A stretch of DNA of 64,000 bases from an uncultured Lachnospiraceae bacterium (GTDB lineage Bacteria > Bacillota > Clostridia > Lachnospirales > Lachnospiraceae). Made by a program: the position numbers and the translations under genes. Positions 1 through 8,569 of this stretch are shown here, in pieces. Positions within the stretch are counted from its first letter, which is position 1. Each line of letters opens with the position of its first letter. The notes beneath the pieces were generated by a model that was given only the letters and a program-made list of their open reading frames with translations, did no database searches and was not told the origin of the DNA. The DNA lies in the NCBI GenBank assembly GCA_944381405.1, contig CALWLA010000004.1:1-64000 (forward strand), given 5' to 3'.

Positions 1-31
1 GCTGCCGCTGTTCCAAACTCAGGTTTGCCAT
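1..31 (-). CDS. 5' end of an unidentified gene downstream of the DUF3990 gene, cut by the window edge
   Basis: An ATG at 31-29 on the reverse strand opens a frame reading MANLSLEQRQ that runs off the window. It starts one base after the stop codon of the HTH-DUF3990 gene (TGA-G-ATG), so the two should be translationally coupled and co-transcribed. Ten codons are too few to name the product. By analogy with DUF3990 operons it may be the partner of a toxin-antitoxin-like pair, but that is only inference. Confidence 0.45.
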   Translation of the reverse strand, partial: MANLSLEQRQ

Positions 32-32
32 C

Positions 33-881
33 TCATTCACCTGCCTTCAAGATCTCGTCGAAGAAGCGGCCTTCCCGCCTGTATTTTCGGCAAATCTCAT
101 TTGCCAGAGCGATCCCCTCAGAGCGGTTGGCCGCGCTCTCCATCTTTAGGTTTTCACGATCTTCTTCAGAGATATGCTGCTCGTCCAAAATTTTGATTTG
201 ACTGCACGCTTTCTCTGTCAGAGCCACATACTGTTTTCCCAGTTTCAAAGCGGATAGACTGTTGATCAGAGCCAGATCCGTGATTTCTCCACTGAAGAAG
301 CGGTCCAATACCACAAACATACGGTCGTTGGCGATGTACCCGATGACCATATCGCAGCCATCTGCCATAGTGGCATACTGCTGATAAATGCGGGAATCTT
401 TGACAGATTCCAGCTTTCCTCGGTTGAAGGCGATCAGCAGCGCCCAATTCAGGCCTACTTCCACGTCGAGGATCTTGAGACCGTTCAAGTCGGCTTGCAG
501 GGTGTAGAGTTTCCCCTCTGGATAGTTGCAGATCAATGTGAGCGGCTGTATCCGCTCTGTTCCCATATAAAAGCCCCTGCCAAAGTCACAACGGTCTCGG
601 CTGATGGGAGCAATAGGACCATGTAATCCAGACTTGGAGCCGTGATAAAGAGTGACGATTTCATTGGATATAATGATAGAAGCGCCTTCCAACTGAGAAA
701 AGTCGATATTATTTTCTGCGCAGAGGTTTTTAATCGCGTTGACAGCGATCTGCGATGGCTCACAGTGTCCCTTTTCCCAACGATTTACCGTGGCGAAGCT
801 GACGCCTAACTTCTCGGCCAATTCAGATTGGCTTAAGTTTAGGCGGGAGCGAATCTCTTTGATTTGATCCGAACTTTTCAC
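33..881 (-). CDS. XRE-type HTH regulator fused to a DUF3990 (ADP-ribosyltransferase-like) domain
   Basis: The protein has 282 residues. The GTG at 881 is chosen as start because AAGGAG lies nine bases upstream; a longer in-frame reading to 935 would run through the promoter. Residues about 6-38 form a Cro/C1-type helix-turn-helix (LSQSELAEKLGVSFATVNRW). From about residue 77 there is a DUF3990 domain with YHGSK (79-83) and DFGRGFYMG (99-107), motifs resembling the NAD-binding core of ADP-ribosyltransferase-fold proteins. DUF3990 proteins occur in toxin-antitoxin-like and mobile contexts, so a self-regulating toxin or defence role is plausible; enzymatic activity is not shown. Two perfect 12-bp repeats overlap its promoter. 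It is divergent from the Wadjet operon. Confidence 0.8.
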   Translation of the reverse strand: MKSSDQIKEIRSRLNLSQSELAEKLGVSFATVNRWEKGHCEPSQIAVNAIKNLCAENNIDFSQLEGASIIISNEIVTLYHGSKSGLHGPIAPISRDRCDFGRGFYMGTERIQPLTLICNYPEGKLYTLQADLNGLKILDVEVGLNWALLIAFNRGKLESVKDSRIYQQYATMADGCDMVIGYIANDRMFVVLDRFFSGEITDLALINSLSALKLGKQYVALTEKACSQIKILDEQHISEEDRENLKMESAANRSEGIALANEICRKYRREGRFFDEILKAGE

Positions 882-899
882 AGGGTTCACCTCCTTAAA

Positions 900-931
900 T
901 ATAACATTTGTTCTTTTATTATAACATTTGT
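900..931. repeat. Two perfect 12-bp direct repeats, operator-like
   Basis: TATAACATTTGT occurs at 900-911 and 920-931, a 20-base period (about two helical turns). The second copy overlaps the -10 element and the first lies just upstream of the Shine-Dalgarno site of the HTH-DUF3990 gene. The placement fits an autorepressor operator bound by the HTH domain encoded immediately downstream. Confidence 0.6.
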
Positions 932-946
932 GCATATAGAATACAA
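918..946 (-). promoter_or_regulatory. SigA-type promoter of the HTH-DUF3990 gene
   Basis: On the reverse strand TTGTAT (946-941) is separated by 17 bases from a perfect TATAAT (923-918). The start codon lies about 37 bases further downstream. Confidence 0.7.
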
Positions 947-1026
947 CACGGGTGGAATTTACTTTTACAATTTATAATGTCAATCGGATCCCTTTTTGCC
1001 CCTTGTGTTTAAAGAAGCCGGATGGT

Positions 1027-1167
1027 ATGATGACGATAGGAATCTTTTGTATTTCTGGCCGTTACTTTCCTTCAGGTGAAGCCGTGTAAAAAATCATCGA
1101 GATGGCCAAGGCCGGTGCCAAGGAGGCAGAAGAAGGGCCCTCTTGGAAAGTCGATATGGCTAAATAA
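1027..1167 (+). pseudogene. Possible remnant of a small gene with an in-frame stop
   Basis: A frame beginning ATG ATG ACG is interrupted by TAA at 1087-1089 and then continues in the same frame as KIIEMAKAGAKEAEEG.. to TAA at 1165-1167, 24 bases before jetA. The second half has coding-like composition. It could be a decayed gene or chance. The rest of 936-1191 contains only a TATAAT (973-978) with no good -35; the jetABCD promoter was not located with confidence. Confidence 0.25.
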
Positions 1168-1191
1168 AATGGAAGAGGCAGTTTTGTAAAA

Positions 1192-2607
1192 ATGTCTGTT
1201 TTTGAAACGCTCAATGATAAATTTTTTAATCCATTCTGTTGCCGGAACCGGGCGCTTTATTTTGGATGCATCAGCCAGCTGATCGAAAAATCGAAAGAAA
1301 TTCCTGTTTTATATGAGACGGACGCAAGAAATACGCTAATCCTGTATCTTCAGAATTGTACATATTCTATTGAAACTGAAAATATCGGGGAAGAGATTGG
1401 TGGAGGGAGAACCCCTCAGGAAAATGCGTCTACCATTCTCCGATATTTTCGTATATGCGGCTGGATCACTCCACAGGAGATCGGGCGAACCGGAGATAAT
1501 ATTGCATCCGTATCGGCATACTGCCGTAAATTAGTCGATGCGATTCACAGGATTTTTGATGGGGAGACCAATGGTGCGATCACAAATCATATTTTTTCCA
1601 TGCATGAAATTCTGAAATCAGCCTTTGGAAAAGACAATGGCAGGGCAATACGTCCCTATCAGAGTATTTTACTTCCTTTGGTTGAGCAGGAATGCGATTT
1701 AAAAAATGAACTTCTGATTTTAAAAGATAGTATCCGTGAGATCATGCGTGCGGTTATGAAGATGGCGGATGCCAACAGTTTCGGACAGTTCCTTATGAAG
1801 GATGAGCTCCTGAACCGATTTTTCAACGATTACTTTTTTATCAAAAAAAGCGGACTGATACCATCCTATATTTCGGAGATAGACCATATGCTGGTAAAGC
1901 TGCGACATTCGGAACTTTATGACCGTATGCTGCAGGAATATACGGAGGTGAAGAATACAGACGCGCTCCGGGCCAAGGAGAAGGTCGACCGCTTGTTCAA
2001 TGAGCTGGACAGCTTTATCAATCTGGAATACGAGCAGGAGATTTCGTACATCGACCGGAAGATCAATAATTACTACAATCTGTACTCTACCCGGATGATG
2101 ATGGTGTTAAGCGAAAACACCAATTTAGAGCACGAACTGAACCGGTTGCTTTTGTTTTTGAAGGACTTGAATAGGGAAAACAGGGACGCGGCGATCCAAA
2201 GACTTTCCGAAGCCCACGCCCTTATGAGCTTTGGCTATATCGGAAGGAAGTCGTTTGAACGGCGGAAAAAGCGAAATCCCGACAAGAAAAACGTAGGGCT
2301 TGTCATGGAAGATTTGTCCCAGGAAGAAAAACAGCGGCTGACGGATGAGCTTCTGACAGAGACGCCGGACCGGTACAGTATGGACAACGTTGAGAGGCAT
2401 TTTGATGAGATCCTGAAGGACAGGGAGCAGATCACTGTTGGGGAATGTGCGGTCCATACCAGGGACGATGCGACGATGATTGCGGCTAGCATGATCTATT
2501 CAGGCACAGCCGGATTTCCTTATGAAGTGGAATTTCGGGAGGGTATGGTAGAGACGGAGGCTGCACGTATCAGTAATATTTTGATAAAAAGGAAAGATCA
2601 TGAGTGA
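1192..2607 (+). CDS. jetA: Wadjet defence protein JetA (DUF5716-type, MukF/kleisin-like subunit)
   Basis: This 471-residue protein opens with VFETLNDKFFNPFCCRNRALY, the typical N terminus of the JetA family that lacks DUF3375. JetA is the kleisin-like (MukF-related) subunit that bridges the JetC SMC heads. The middle (about 240-330) is rich in charged heptad-like helices and there is a basic stretch near residues 350-365. It is first in a tightly packed four-gene operon and overlaps jetB by eight bases. AGAGG lies 13 bases before the ATG, a rather distant ribosome site. Base composition is clearly more AT-rich than the genes after 7800, which suggests transfer. Family identity is strong from context; the Wadjet subtype (II or III) is not certain. 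Confidence 0.85.
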   Translation: MSVFETLNDKFFNPFCCRNRALYFGCISQLIEKSKEIPVLYETDARNTLILYLQNCTYSIETENIGEEIGGGRTPQENASTILRYFRICGWITPQEIGRTGDNIASVSAYCRKLVDAIHRIFDGETNGAITNHIFSMHEILKSAFGKDNGRAIRPYQSILLPLVEQECDLKNELLILKDSIREIMRAVMKMADANSFGQFLMKDELLNRFFNDYFFIKKSGLIPSYISEIDHMLVKLRHSELYDRMLQEYTEVKNTDALRAKEKVDRLFNELDSFINLEYEQEISYIDRKINNYYNLYSTRMMMVLSENTNLEHELNRLLLFLKDLNRENRDAAIQRLSEAHALMSFGYIGRKSFERRKKRNPDKKNVGLVMEDLSQEEKQRLTDELLTETPDRYSMDNVERHFDEILKDREQITVGECAVHTRDDATMIAASMIYSGTAGFPYEVEFREGMVETEAARISNILIKRKDHE

Positions 2608-3247
2608 TATCAGGCTACAGATCGCGATAAAAGAGGAAAGCGTGCATTTATTTAAACGCTGTATACGGAAGCTTTTGGAGTCTACCTTTATCCTGCGGGA
2701 TAAGGACGAAAAGCTGTATCAGTTTGTTTCAAGGGAATCCAACCGGCAGGATATTTCCGAATATTTGCGGATGATCGGATTTGATGTGATCCTGGAGGAA
2801 AAGACGGGGGTCTGTATGCTGACGGCTAGCGAAGAGGATGCGGATACGGTAGGCTTAAAACGGGCCAATGTGGTGACCTTTTCGACGCTGCAGTACCATT
2901 TGCTTTTGGTTCTCTGGAAGATCTATCTGGAGAATCTCGGCTACAGCGAAGGAAATTTTGTGACGAAGGGAGATCTGATCGACAAGATCAAGTCCTATGA
3001 TGTTCAGCTGACGCGCACAGAATTGACCGCGGCTTTTCGGCTCTTTAAAAAATACAGCCTGATCAATTTCAACGATGACGAAGAGGGCGAGGATATGAAG
3101 ATACAGCTCTATCCATCGCTGCAATTTGGCTGGAATCTGCTGCAGTTCCAGACGGTGGTACGGGAATATCTGAAAGAAGAGACAGAAGAGGCCGGAGCGC
3201 TGGAGGAAGAGATCCCTTCGGAGGAATTTGAGGAGGAAGAGGAATGA
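2600..3247 (+). CDS. jetB: Wadjet defence protein JetB (MukE-like subunit)
   Basis: The protein has 215 residues. It sits between jetA and the SMC-like jetC, overlapping the first by eight bases and the second by four (ATGA), so the three are translationally coupled. Size, position and the acidic C-terminal tail (runs of Glu from about residue 190) fit JetB, the MukE-like winged-helix partner of JetA in the Wadjet complex. The central part (about 85-160) has the alternation of helices expected for paired winged-helix domains. No catalytic motif is expected. Assignment rests mainly on operon position. Confidence 0.8.
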   Translation: MSDIRLQIAIKEESVHLFKRCIRKLLESTFILRDKDEKLYQFVSRESNRQDISEYLRMIGFDVILEEKTGVCMLTASEEDADTVGLKRANVVTFSTLQYHLLLVLWKIYLENLGYSEGNFVTKGDLIDKIKSYDVQLTRTELTAAFRLFKKYSLINFNDDEEGEDMKIQLYPSLQFGWNLLQFQTVVREYLKEETEEAGALEEEIPSEEFEEEEE

Positions 3248-6200
3248 TCCTGTTAAAAAAGGTGCGGCTGATCAACTGGTATGGATTTTCCAATGTTACG
3301 GCGCCCATCGGATTCTTTACGTTGATTGCGGGGAAAAACGGCAACGGAAAATCCGTCATGTTGGATGCGATCAAGTACGCGGCTTTTGGAGATACGGTGT
3401 TTAACAAATCCTCGGAGAGTAAGGGGAGCCGCACCTTATCCTCCTATACGAGAGGCCTTCTGGATGCTACCGCCGGAACCTATATGCGCCCGGCGGATCG
3501 GGTGCCAAATGTGTACAGCCATATCGTGCTGGAGTATTTTGACGATACGGAGGATAAATCCTTTTTGCTGGGAACGGTCATTGAGACCAGCGCGGCCAAT
3601 AATTGTCTGACCTATCGCTATGTGATGGACCGGCGGATCATGGAGCAGATGGAGCATACATACGAGGAAAATGGGGCCGTCATGCCCTGCAGCGCATCCT
3701 TTCTCCAGAAAAAATACCGGCTGACGTTGATGAACAGGGAACAGGGGTTGCCCAAATTTTTACAGATGACGGGATTAAAGCTGACATTGGGCCAGCTTCC
3801 GACCTATCTCCGTAAGCTGCGGGGAATCATGTCCTATGATCCGAATGCCAGAATCGATAGGTTTATCCGGGAGAGCGTACTGGAAGAACGGAACGTGGAT
3901 TTTGGAAGACTCATCGAGGCAAAGGTAAATATCGAACAGCTCAAGGAAAGCTTTGAGATTATCCAGCAGGAGATCAGCGAACTGGATGAGATCCTTGGGG
4001 AGTATGATGCCTGGGAGAGTGAAAAAAACCGTTTGCTGGCCGATGATATCCGGATCGTCTATAAACGGAAAACAGATTTGAAGCGGGAGATTCAGCGGCA
4101 GATAAAAGAACGGGAGCTAGCTCAGAGAAAAAAGGAAGATCTGGGGACGGAACTGAAGATTCTGGAGGACAAGAAGAAGGAAATCGACGCCAGGCTGGTG
4201 CAGGCCAGAGTCAGCCTGGAGCAGCTGGACAGTACGCGGATGATCGCAGAGGAGAGCCGGAACCTGGAGCAGTTGGAGACAGAGAAAAAGAACCTGCTGG
4301 AACTGTGTCGGAAGCTGGAATCCTTTCAGACGGCAGTTAGCGAACTGATGAACCAGTTTTTCGAGGAGAAAAGGACGGTTGAAGATCAGGGGGTGCTGGC
4401 GTCTCTCTGCGGGCGCGAGCATACGGCTGCAGAAAAGGCGGCGGCGGTAAACCGGTTCAAACAGCAGATAAGCGGGCGATATGATGAATTGGTCGCCGGG
4501 GTAGCGGAGCTGGAGCGGGAGCTTATGGAGCTGGACCGGCGTCGTGATATGCAGTATCGGATCATAGAGGACTGCAAAAAGCATCGGAATACCTTCGCTC
4601 AGATTCCGGAATATGTTGGCCTGAAGGATGAGATCAACGGGGAATTTGAAAAAAGGAACATCCGGTCAAAGGCGCAATTTGCCTGTGAATATGTGATCGG
4701 TCTGAAGGATGAAGCATGGCGGGACGCCATAGAGGCATTTTTAGGTCCGCGCCGGTATACGATTCTGGTGGAGCCTCAATACTATGATATTGCAGATGAG
4801 GTGCTGAATCGTTCCTCCCACCGCTATGCCCATTTGTTCAATACGAAGCTGTTGATGAAGAAAGAGGTGCATGTGGAGGAGGATTCAGCGGTATTCAAAC
4901 TGGAAATCAAAAATCCGGTGGCAAAGCAGTATTTTGATTATCAGCTGGGGAGGATGCATGCGGTAGAGCTGAAGGCTGTGAAGGAGTATGAAAATGCGAT
5001 CTCCCAGGAAGGCCGGGTGTCTGTAGCCATGGACAGCTACTTTCTGCGTTTTGACCGGCTCCGGTCCTATTATCTGGGGCAGAAGACCTTTGAGCTGAAT
5101 CGGATCCGTGCGGAAAGAGAGTTGGATGCGCTGAATGCAGACAAGAAGGCCAGGCTGGCGGAGAAAAAGGAGCTGGAGAGCCAAAAAGCCCGTATGGCCC
5201 AGGCGAGGGAGCTGTTTACAGAGTATGATTACGATGCACACCGGAAATACCAGACCGCTTCAGAGAAAGCCAGGGAATCGCAGGAGCAGCTGAACCGCCT
5301 GAAAAAGGCACAGGAGAATAATTTGGAATATCTGGAACTGAATGAACTGGCTGGTCGCCTTTCGGATGAAAAGGATACCCTGCAGAACGCGTATAACGAA
5401 ACGCTTCAGGAGGAAAGCAGGCAGACCTCGATCCTGTTGCGATGCGGAGAGAAGATTCAGGGGAGATCCGCAGAGCTGGAGGAGCAGGAAAAGCGCTATC
5501 AGCAATACCAGGTGGAATATTATGTGATCGTACAGAAAACGGTGGATGCCTACGAAAAATACCTGGAAAATGGAGGAAAAGGCGCTGGCGGCCTGCTGGC
5601 AGAGGAAACGAGAAGCCGTATTGTCAGAGGCATCGAGCAGCATAAAAGCCTACTGATGCAAAAGCAGGCGGATTATAACGCAAAGCATACCGAGCGCATG
5701 CTGCCGAGGGGGACGGAAGGAAGAGGAGCGTATGCGGGCAGAAGAGAGCGGATCTGGATGGACAATCTCCAGGAGATCCGCCGGAAGTTGGAGGAACAGA
5801 CCCGCAGATATGAGGATATATTCAAAAATGAATTTGTGCTGACGATCCTAAAGTCCTGCGAGAGGGCCAGGGATGATTTAAGGCAGATCAATGGAGAGCT
5901 GGCAAAGCTGGATTTTGCAGCAAAATATCAGTTTGATGTTCACTACGTAAAGGATGGCTCGGAATATGCAAAGGTGATCGAATACGCCCGCTATCTGGAT
6001 GAACGGGAGCATCTGGGTGGCAGCGGGGAGGCGCAGATGACTTTTGATCTGCTGACCTCCGTGTCCGATGAGGAGGGAGCGCGTCTGGAAAAGGAGATGA
6101 AGGAGATCATCAACAGAATTATCGAGAAGCAAAGCGAGGAAACCATCGCCCGCTTTGCTGACTATCGGAATTATATGAACTATGAGATCCTGATTAGCAA

Positions 6201-6561
6201 TCAGATCCTGGACAGGGCAAAGCTGTCTCGCCAGACTGGTTTCAATTCTGGTGCTGAGGTGCAGATACCGTATCTGCTGATTTTGTCATCAGCTCTTTTG
6301 TTGATTTATAATCAAAGGGTCAATTCCACAAGGCTTGTTTTTATCGACGAGCCCTTTGCCAAGATGGATCCCGGCAATGTGAAGCTGATGCTGAAATTTA
6401 TGCGCGATCAGAGGCTGCAGGTGATCTTTTGTTCTCCGGATAAGACGGAATCCATCGGAAACGAGTGCGAAGTGATCCTGCCTGCGCTTCGGGTGCGCGT
6501 GGACAGCATGCAGCTGGGAATTGTACAGTTCCATGAAGAAAAGGCATATGGCGGCTGCTGA
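3244..6561 (+). CDS. jetC: Wadjet defence protein JetC (SMC/MukB-like ATPase)
   Basis: This 1105-residue SMC-type ATPase carries an N-terminal Walker A GKNGNGKS (residues 30-37), a long Glu/Arg/Lys-rich coiled coil on both sides of a hinge-like middle (about 470-600), a signature-like FNSGAE (1000-1005) in place of the usual LSGGE, and a C-terminal Walker B with FIDEPFAKMDP near residue 1032. In characterised Wadjet systems this subunit, with JetA and JetB, extrudes DNA loops and activates JetD to cut closed circular plasmids. The start codon overlaps the jetB stop as ATGA. Length matches the family. Confidence 0.92.
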   Translation: MILLKKVRLINWYGFSNVTAPIGFFTLIAGKNGNGKSVMLDAIKYAAFGDTVFNKSSESKGSRTLSSYTRGLLDATAGTYMRPADRVPNVYSHIVLEYFDDTEDKSFLLGTVIETSAANNCLTYRYVMDRRIMEQMEHTYEENGAVMPCSASFLQKKYRLTLMNREQGLPKFLQMTGLKLTLGQLPTYLRKLRGIMSYDPNARIDRFIRESVLEERNVDFGRLIEAKVNIEQLKESFEIIQQEISELDEILGEYDAWESEKNRLLADDIRIVYKRKTDLKREIQRQIKERELAQRKKEDLGTELKILEDKKKEIDARLVQARVSLEQLDSTRMIAEESRNLEQLETEKKNLLELCRKLESFQTAVSELMNQFFEEKRTVEDQGVLASLCGREHTAAEKAAAVNRFKQQISGRYDELVAGVAELERELMELDRRRDMQYRIIEDCKKHRNTFAQIPEYVGLKDEINGEFEKRNIRSKAQFACEYVIGLKDEAWRDAIEAFLGPRRYTILVEPQYYDIADEVLNRSSHRYAHLFNTKLLMKKEVHVEEDSAVFKLEIKNPVAKQYFDYQLGRMHAVELKAVKEYENAISQEGRVSVAMDSYFLRFDRLRSYYLGQKTFELNRIRAERELDALNADKKARLAEKKELESQKARMAQARELFTEYDYDAHRKYQTASEKARESQEQLNRLKKAQENNLEYLELNELAGRLSDEKDTLQNAYNETLQEESRQTSILLRCGEKIQGRSAELEEQEKRYQQYQVEYYVIVQKTVDAYEKYLENGGKGAGGLLAEETRSRIVRGIEQHKSLLMQKQADYNAKHTERMLPRGTEGRGAYAGRRERIWMDNLQEIRRKLEEQTRRYEDIFKNEFVLTILKSCERARDDLRQINGELAKLDFAAKYQFDVHYVKDGSEYAKVIEYARYLDEREHLGGSGEAQMTFDLLTSVSDEEGARLEKEMKEIINRIIEKQSEETIARFADYRNYMNYEILISNQILDRAKLSRQTGFNSGAEVQIPYLLILSSALLLIYNQRVNSTRLVFIDEPFAKMDPGNVKLMLKFMRDQRLQVIFCSPDKTESIGNECEVILPALRVRVDSMQLGIVQFHEEKAYGGC

Positions 6562-6574
6562 GGAAAGGAAACGG

Positions 6575-7786
6575 ATGGATTACGAGGAAAAGCTTCTAAC
6601 GGTTCTCGCGGAGAAATACAGAAAGAGCAAAAAGGATCAAGGAACCAATGCGACCTGGAGACGGACAAAAGTATGTCCGTCTCAGCTTTATAAGAATTAC
6701 AGCCGGAACGACGGCGATATGGCCCAGATCGAGGCCCTGAACCAAGCAATCCTACAGTGCCGTGACAAGGGCTTTGTGACTTATGAAACAGAAGGCTTCA
6801 GCAGCGAGATACAGAGCGTCTATCTAGTGGATGACAGGATCGAAGAGCTGGAGGGCTATCTTGCAAAAAAATACGGTTATGAACCGAAACCGGCGAAGCG
6901 GCAGAAAATAGAAAGGCTGATCGCTGCCTATGGCGGGTATTCTCCTGCGGCGGATCAGGAGTGCAAAAAGTTGCAGCAGGCTCTGGATAAAAACCGGATT
7001 CCGGCCAGATATGATCAGATAGAGGAGCTGCTGAAGGCATTGGTGTTTATTGAAACGAACGAAAAAGAGCTGTATTTAAGGGAGGCTTCTCTGCTGATTT
7101 ATGGAGATTCCAAATACTTGGAGGAAAATACCCTTGGCTCTGTATGTAAGGCGATTAGAAGCTGCTTGAGCCGTCCCTGTGGCGAGGCGGAACTGGAAGA
7201 CGAGATTCTGGAGGAGTACCACATTCTGCGGGAAAAGCAGAAACTGTGCCTGAAAGGCGAGATGACCCTGCGCATGGCTTCGGGAAGGGAGCTGGAGTTG
7301 GGAATGTTTCCGAACGGAATTGAATTTTTTGCGGACGAAATGAAACAGATGGAACAGATCAGGGTGCATGCTTCCTTTTTCACAACGGTAGAAAACTATA
7401 CCTCCTGGCTGCGTTGTCACAGAGCCGATGGAGTCTATTTCTATCTGGGCGGTTATGCTGCCCGCCATCAGCGGGATTTCCTGAAAAAGGTCTATTCCGG
7501 CAATCCGTTGGTCGATTACCAGCATTTCGGGGATATCGATGCCGGTGGACTTTATATTCATGAGCATCTGTGCCGCGTGACGGGAATCCCCTTTCAGCTG
7601 TATCGAATGTCGTGTAGGGAATTGGAGGATACTCGATTTCAGTCCTGTCTGCACTCGCTGACAGAGCAGGACCGCATCCGGTTAAAGTCTCTGAGAAAAC
7701 AGAAAATTTACCGGGAATTGGCAGCTTATATGTTGGAACGGAATGTGAAGCTGGAGCAGGAAATCATCAGTTATTATGAGTATTGA
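6575..7786 (+). CDS. jetD: Wadjet defence nuclease JetD (TOPRIM, DUF2220-type)
   Basis: The ATG at 6575 is preferred because AGGAAAGGA stands just ahead; it begins 13 bases after the jetC stop. The product has 403 residues. The C-terminal half carries a TOPRIM-like nuclease core with conserved Glu273 (ENYTSW) and Asp320-x-Asp322 (GDIDAGG), the acidic residues that bind metal. The N-terminal part (about 1-200) is a charged arm presumed to contact JetABC. JetD is the subunit that cleaves plasmid DNA in Wadjet systems. All visible nuclease residues are intact, so the system looks functional. The last 11 bases overlap the nth gene. Confidence 0.88.
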   Translation: MDYEEKLLTVLAEKYRKSKKDQGTNATWRRTKVCPSQLYKNYSRNDGDMAQIEALNQAILQCRDKGFVTYETEGFSSEIQSVYLVDDRIEELEGYLAKKYGYEPKPAKRQKIERLIAAYGGYSPAADQECKKLQQALDKNRIPARYDQIEELLKALVFIETNEKELYLREASLLIYGDSKYLEENTLGSVCKAIRSCLSRPCGEAELEDEILEEYHILREKQKLCLKGEMTLRMASGRELELGMFPNGIEFFADEMKQMEQIRVHASFFTTVENYTSWLRCHRADGVYFYLGGYAARHQRDFLKKVYSGNPLVDYQHFGDIDAGGLYIHEHLCRVTGIPFQLYRMSCRELEDTRFQSCLHSLTEQDRIRLKSLRKQKIYRELAAYMLERNVKLEQEIISYYEY

Positions 7787-8417
7787 ACAGGAGCTGGATA
7801 TAGCAAACCGGGACCGGATCCTTGCGGTCCTGGATGAGATGTATGGCACGGAAAAGGAAGGCTTTCCCCATGAGGCGGACTGGCAGCTCCTTTGTGCCAT
7901 CATGCTCAGTGCCCAGAGCACCGATAAACAGGTGGAGGCAGTGCTTCCAAGTCTTTATGAACGGTTTCCGACGCTTTCAGATATGGCTGCGGCAAGTGAA
8001 GGAGAGATCGAAGCGGCCATCCGCTCCATCGGCCTCTGCCGGGTCAAGGCCCGGAACATGAAGGCCTGCTGCGGGACGATTCAGTCGGAGCATGACGGAA
8101 AAGTGCCCAAAAACCTGGAAGAATTGATAAAGCTGCCTGGCGTCGGGAGGAAAACAGCGACCCTGTTCCTGGCGGACGCCTACGGCATTCCCGGCGTCAC
8201 GGTGGACACCCATGTGTTCCGCATTTCCCACAGGCTGGGATGGGCCCAAGGAAATACCCCCGCAAAGGTGGAGCAGGAGCTGATGGCGTTTCTTCCAAAA
8301 GAGCACTGGAACCGGATCAACTTCCAGCTGATCTATCTGGGCAGAAGCATCTGCACCGCCCGCAGGGCGAAATGCGGGGAATGTCCCCTGCGGGACTGGT
8401 GCGCCGGAAAAATATGA
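7776..8417 (+). CDS. nth: Endonuclease III (DNA glycosylase/AP lyase)
   Basis: The 213-residue protein removes oxidised pyrimidines and nicks abasic sites in base-excision repair. It shows the helix-hairpin-helix LPGVGRKTA with catalytic Lys126, the catalytic Asp144 in VDTHVFR, and a C-terminal [4Fe-4S] loop with Cys spacing 6-2-5. The N terminus is about ten residues longer than in E. coli Nth. The ATG at 7776 lies inside jetD and lacks a close Shine-Dalgarno, so translation may be coupled to jetD. Base composition rises to the core level within this gene, which suggests nth is the resident gene at the edge of an inserted Wadjet operon. Confidence 0.95.
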   Translation: MSIEQELDIANRDRILAVLDEMYGTEKEGFPHEADWQLLCAIMLSAQSTDKQVEAVLPSLYERFPTLSDMAAASEGEIEAAIRSIGLCRVKARNMKACCGTIQSEHDGKVPKNLEELIKLPGVGRKTATLFLADAYGIPGVTVDTHVFRISHRLGWAQGNTPAKVEQELMAFLPKEHWNRINFQLIYLGRSICTARRAKCGECPLRDWCAGKI

Positions 8418-8474
8418 CCGTCCAAAATAAAACAAAAACAGGCATAAAACAGTAGCCGGAGAAGGCTTACAGAA

Positions 8475-8502
8475 AAAAGAGACGTCGACCGGCGTCTCTT
8501 TT
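8475..8502. terminator. Bidirectional intrinsic terminator between nth and ppaC
   Basis: AAAAGAGACG (8475-8484) pairs with CGTCTCTTTT (8493-8502) around an eight-base loop. The A-run and T-run make it usable on both strands, as expected between convergent genes. Confidence 0.85.
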
Positions 8503-8569
8503 CGTATTGCGATATAGGTGCTGTCCGTTATCCCGGGGCGTTTTCATCTCCAGCAGCTGGCAAGGCAGC

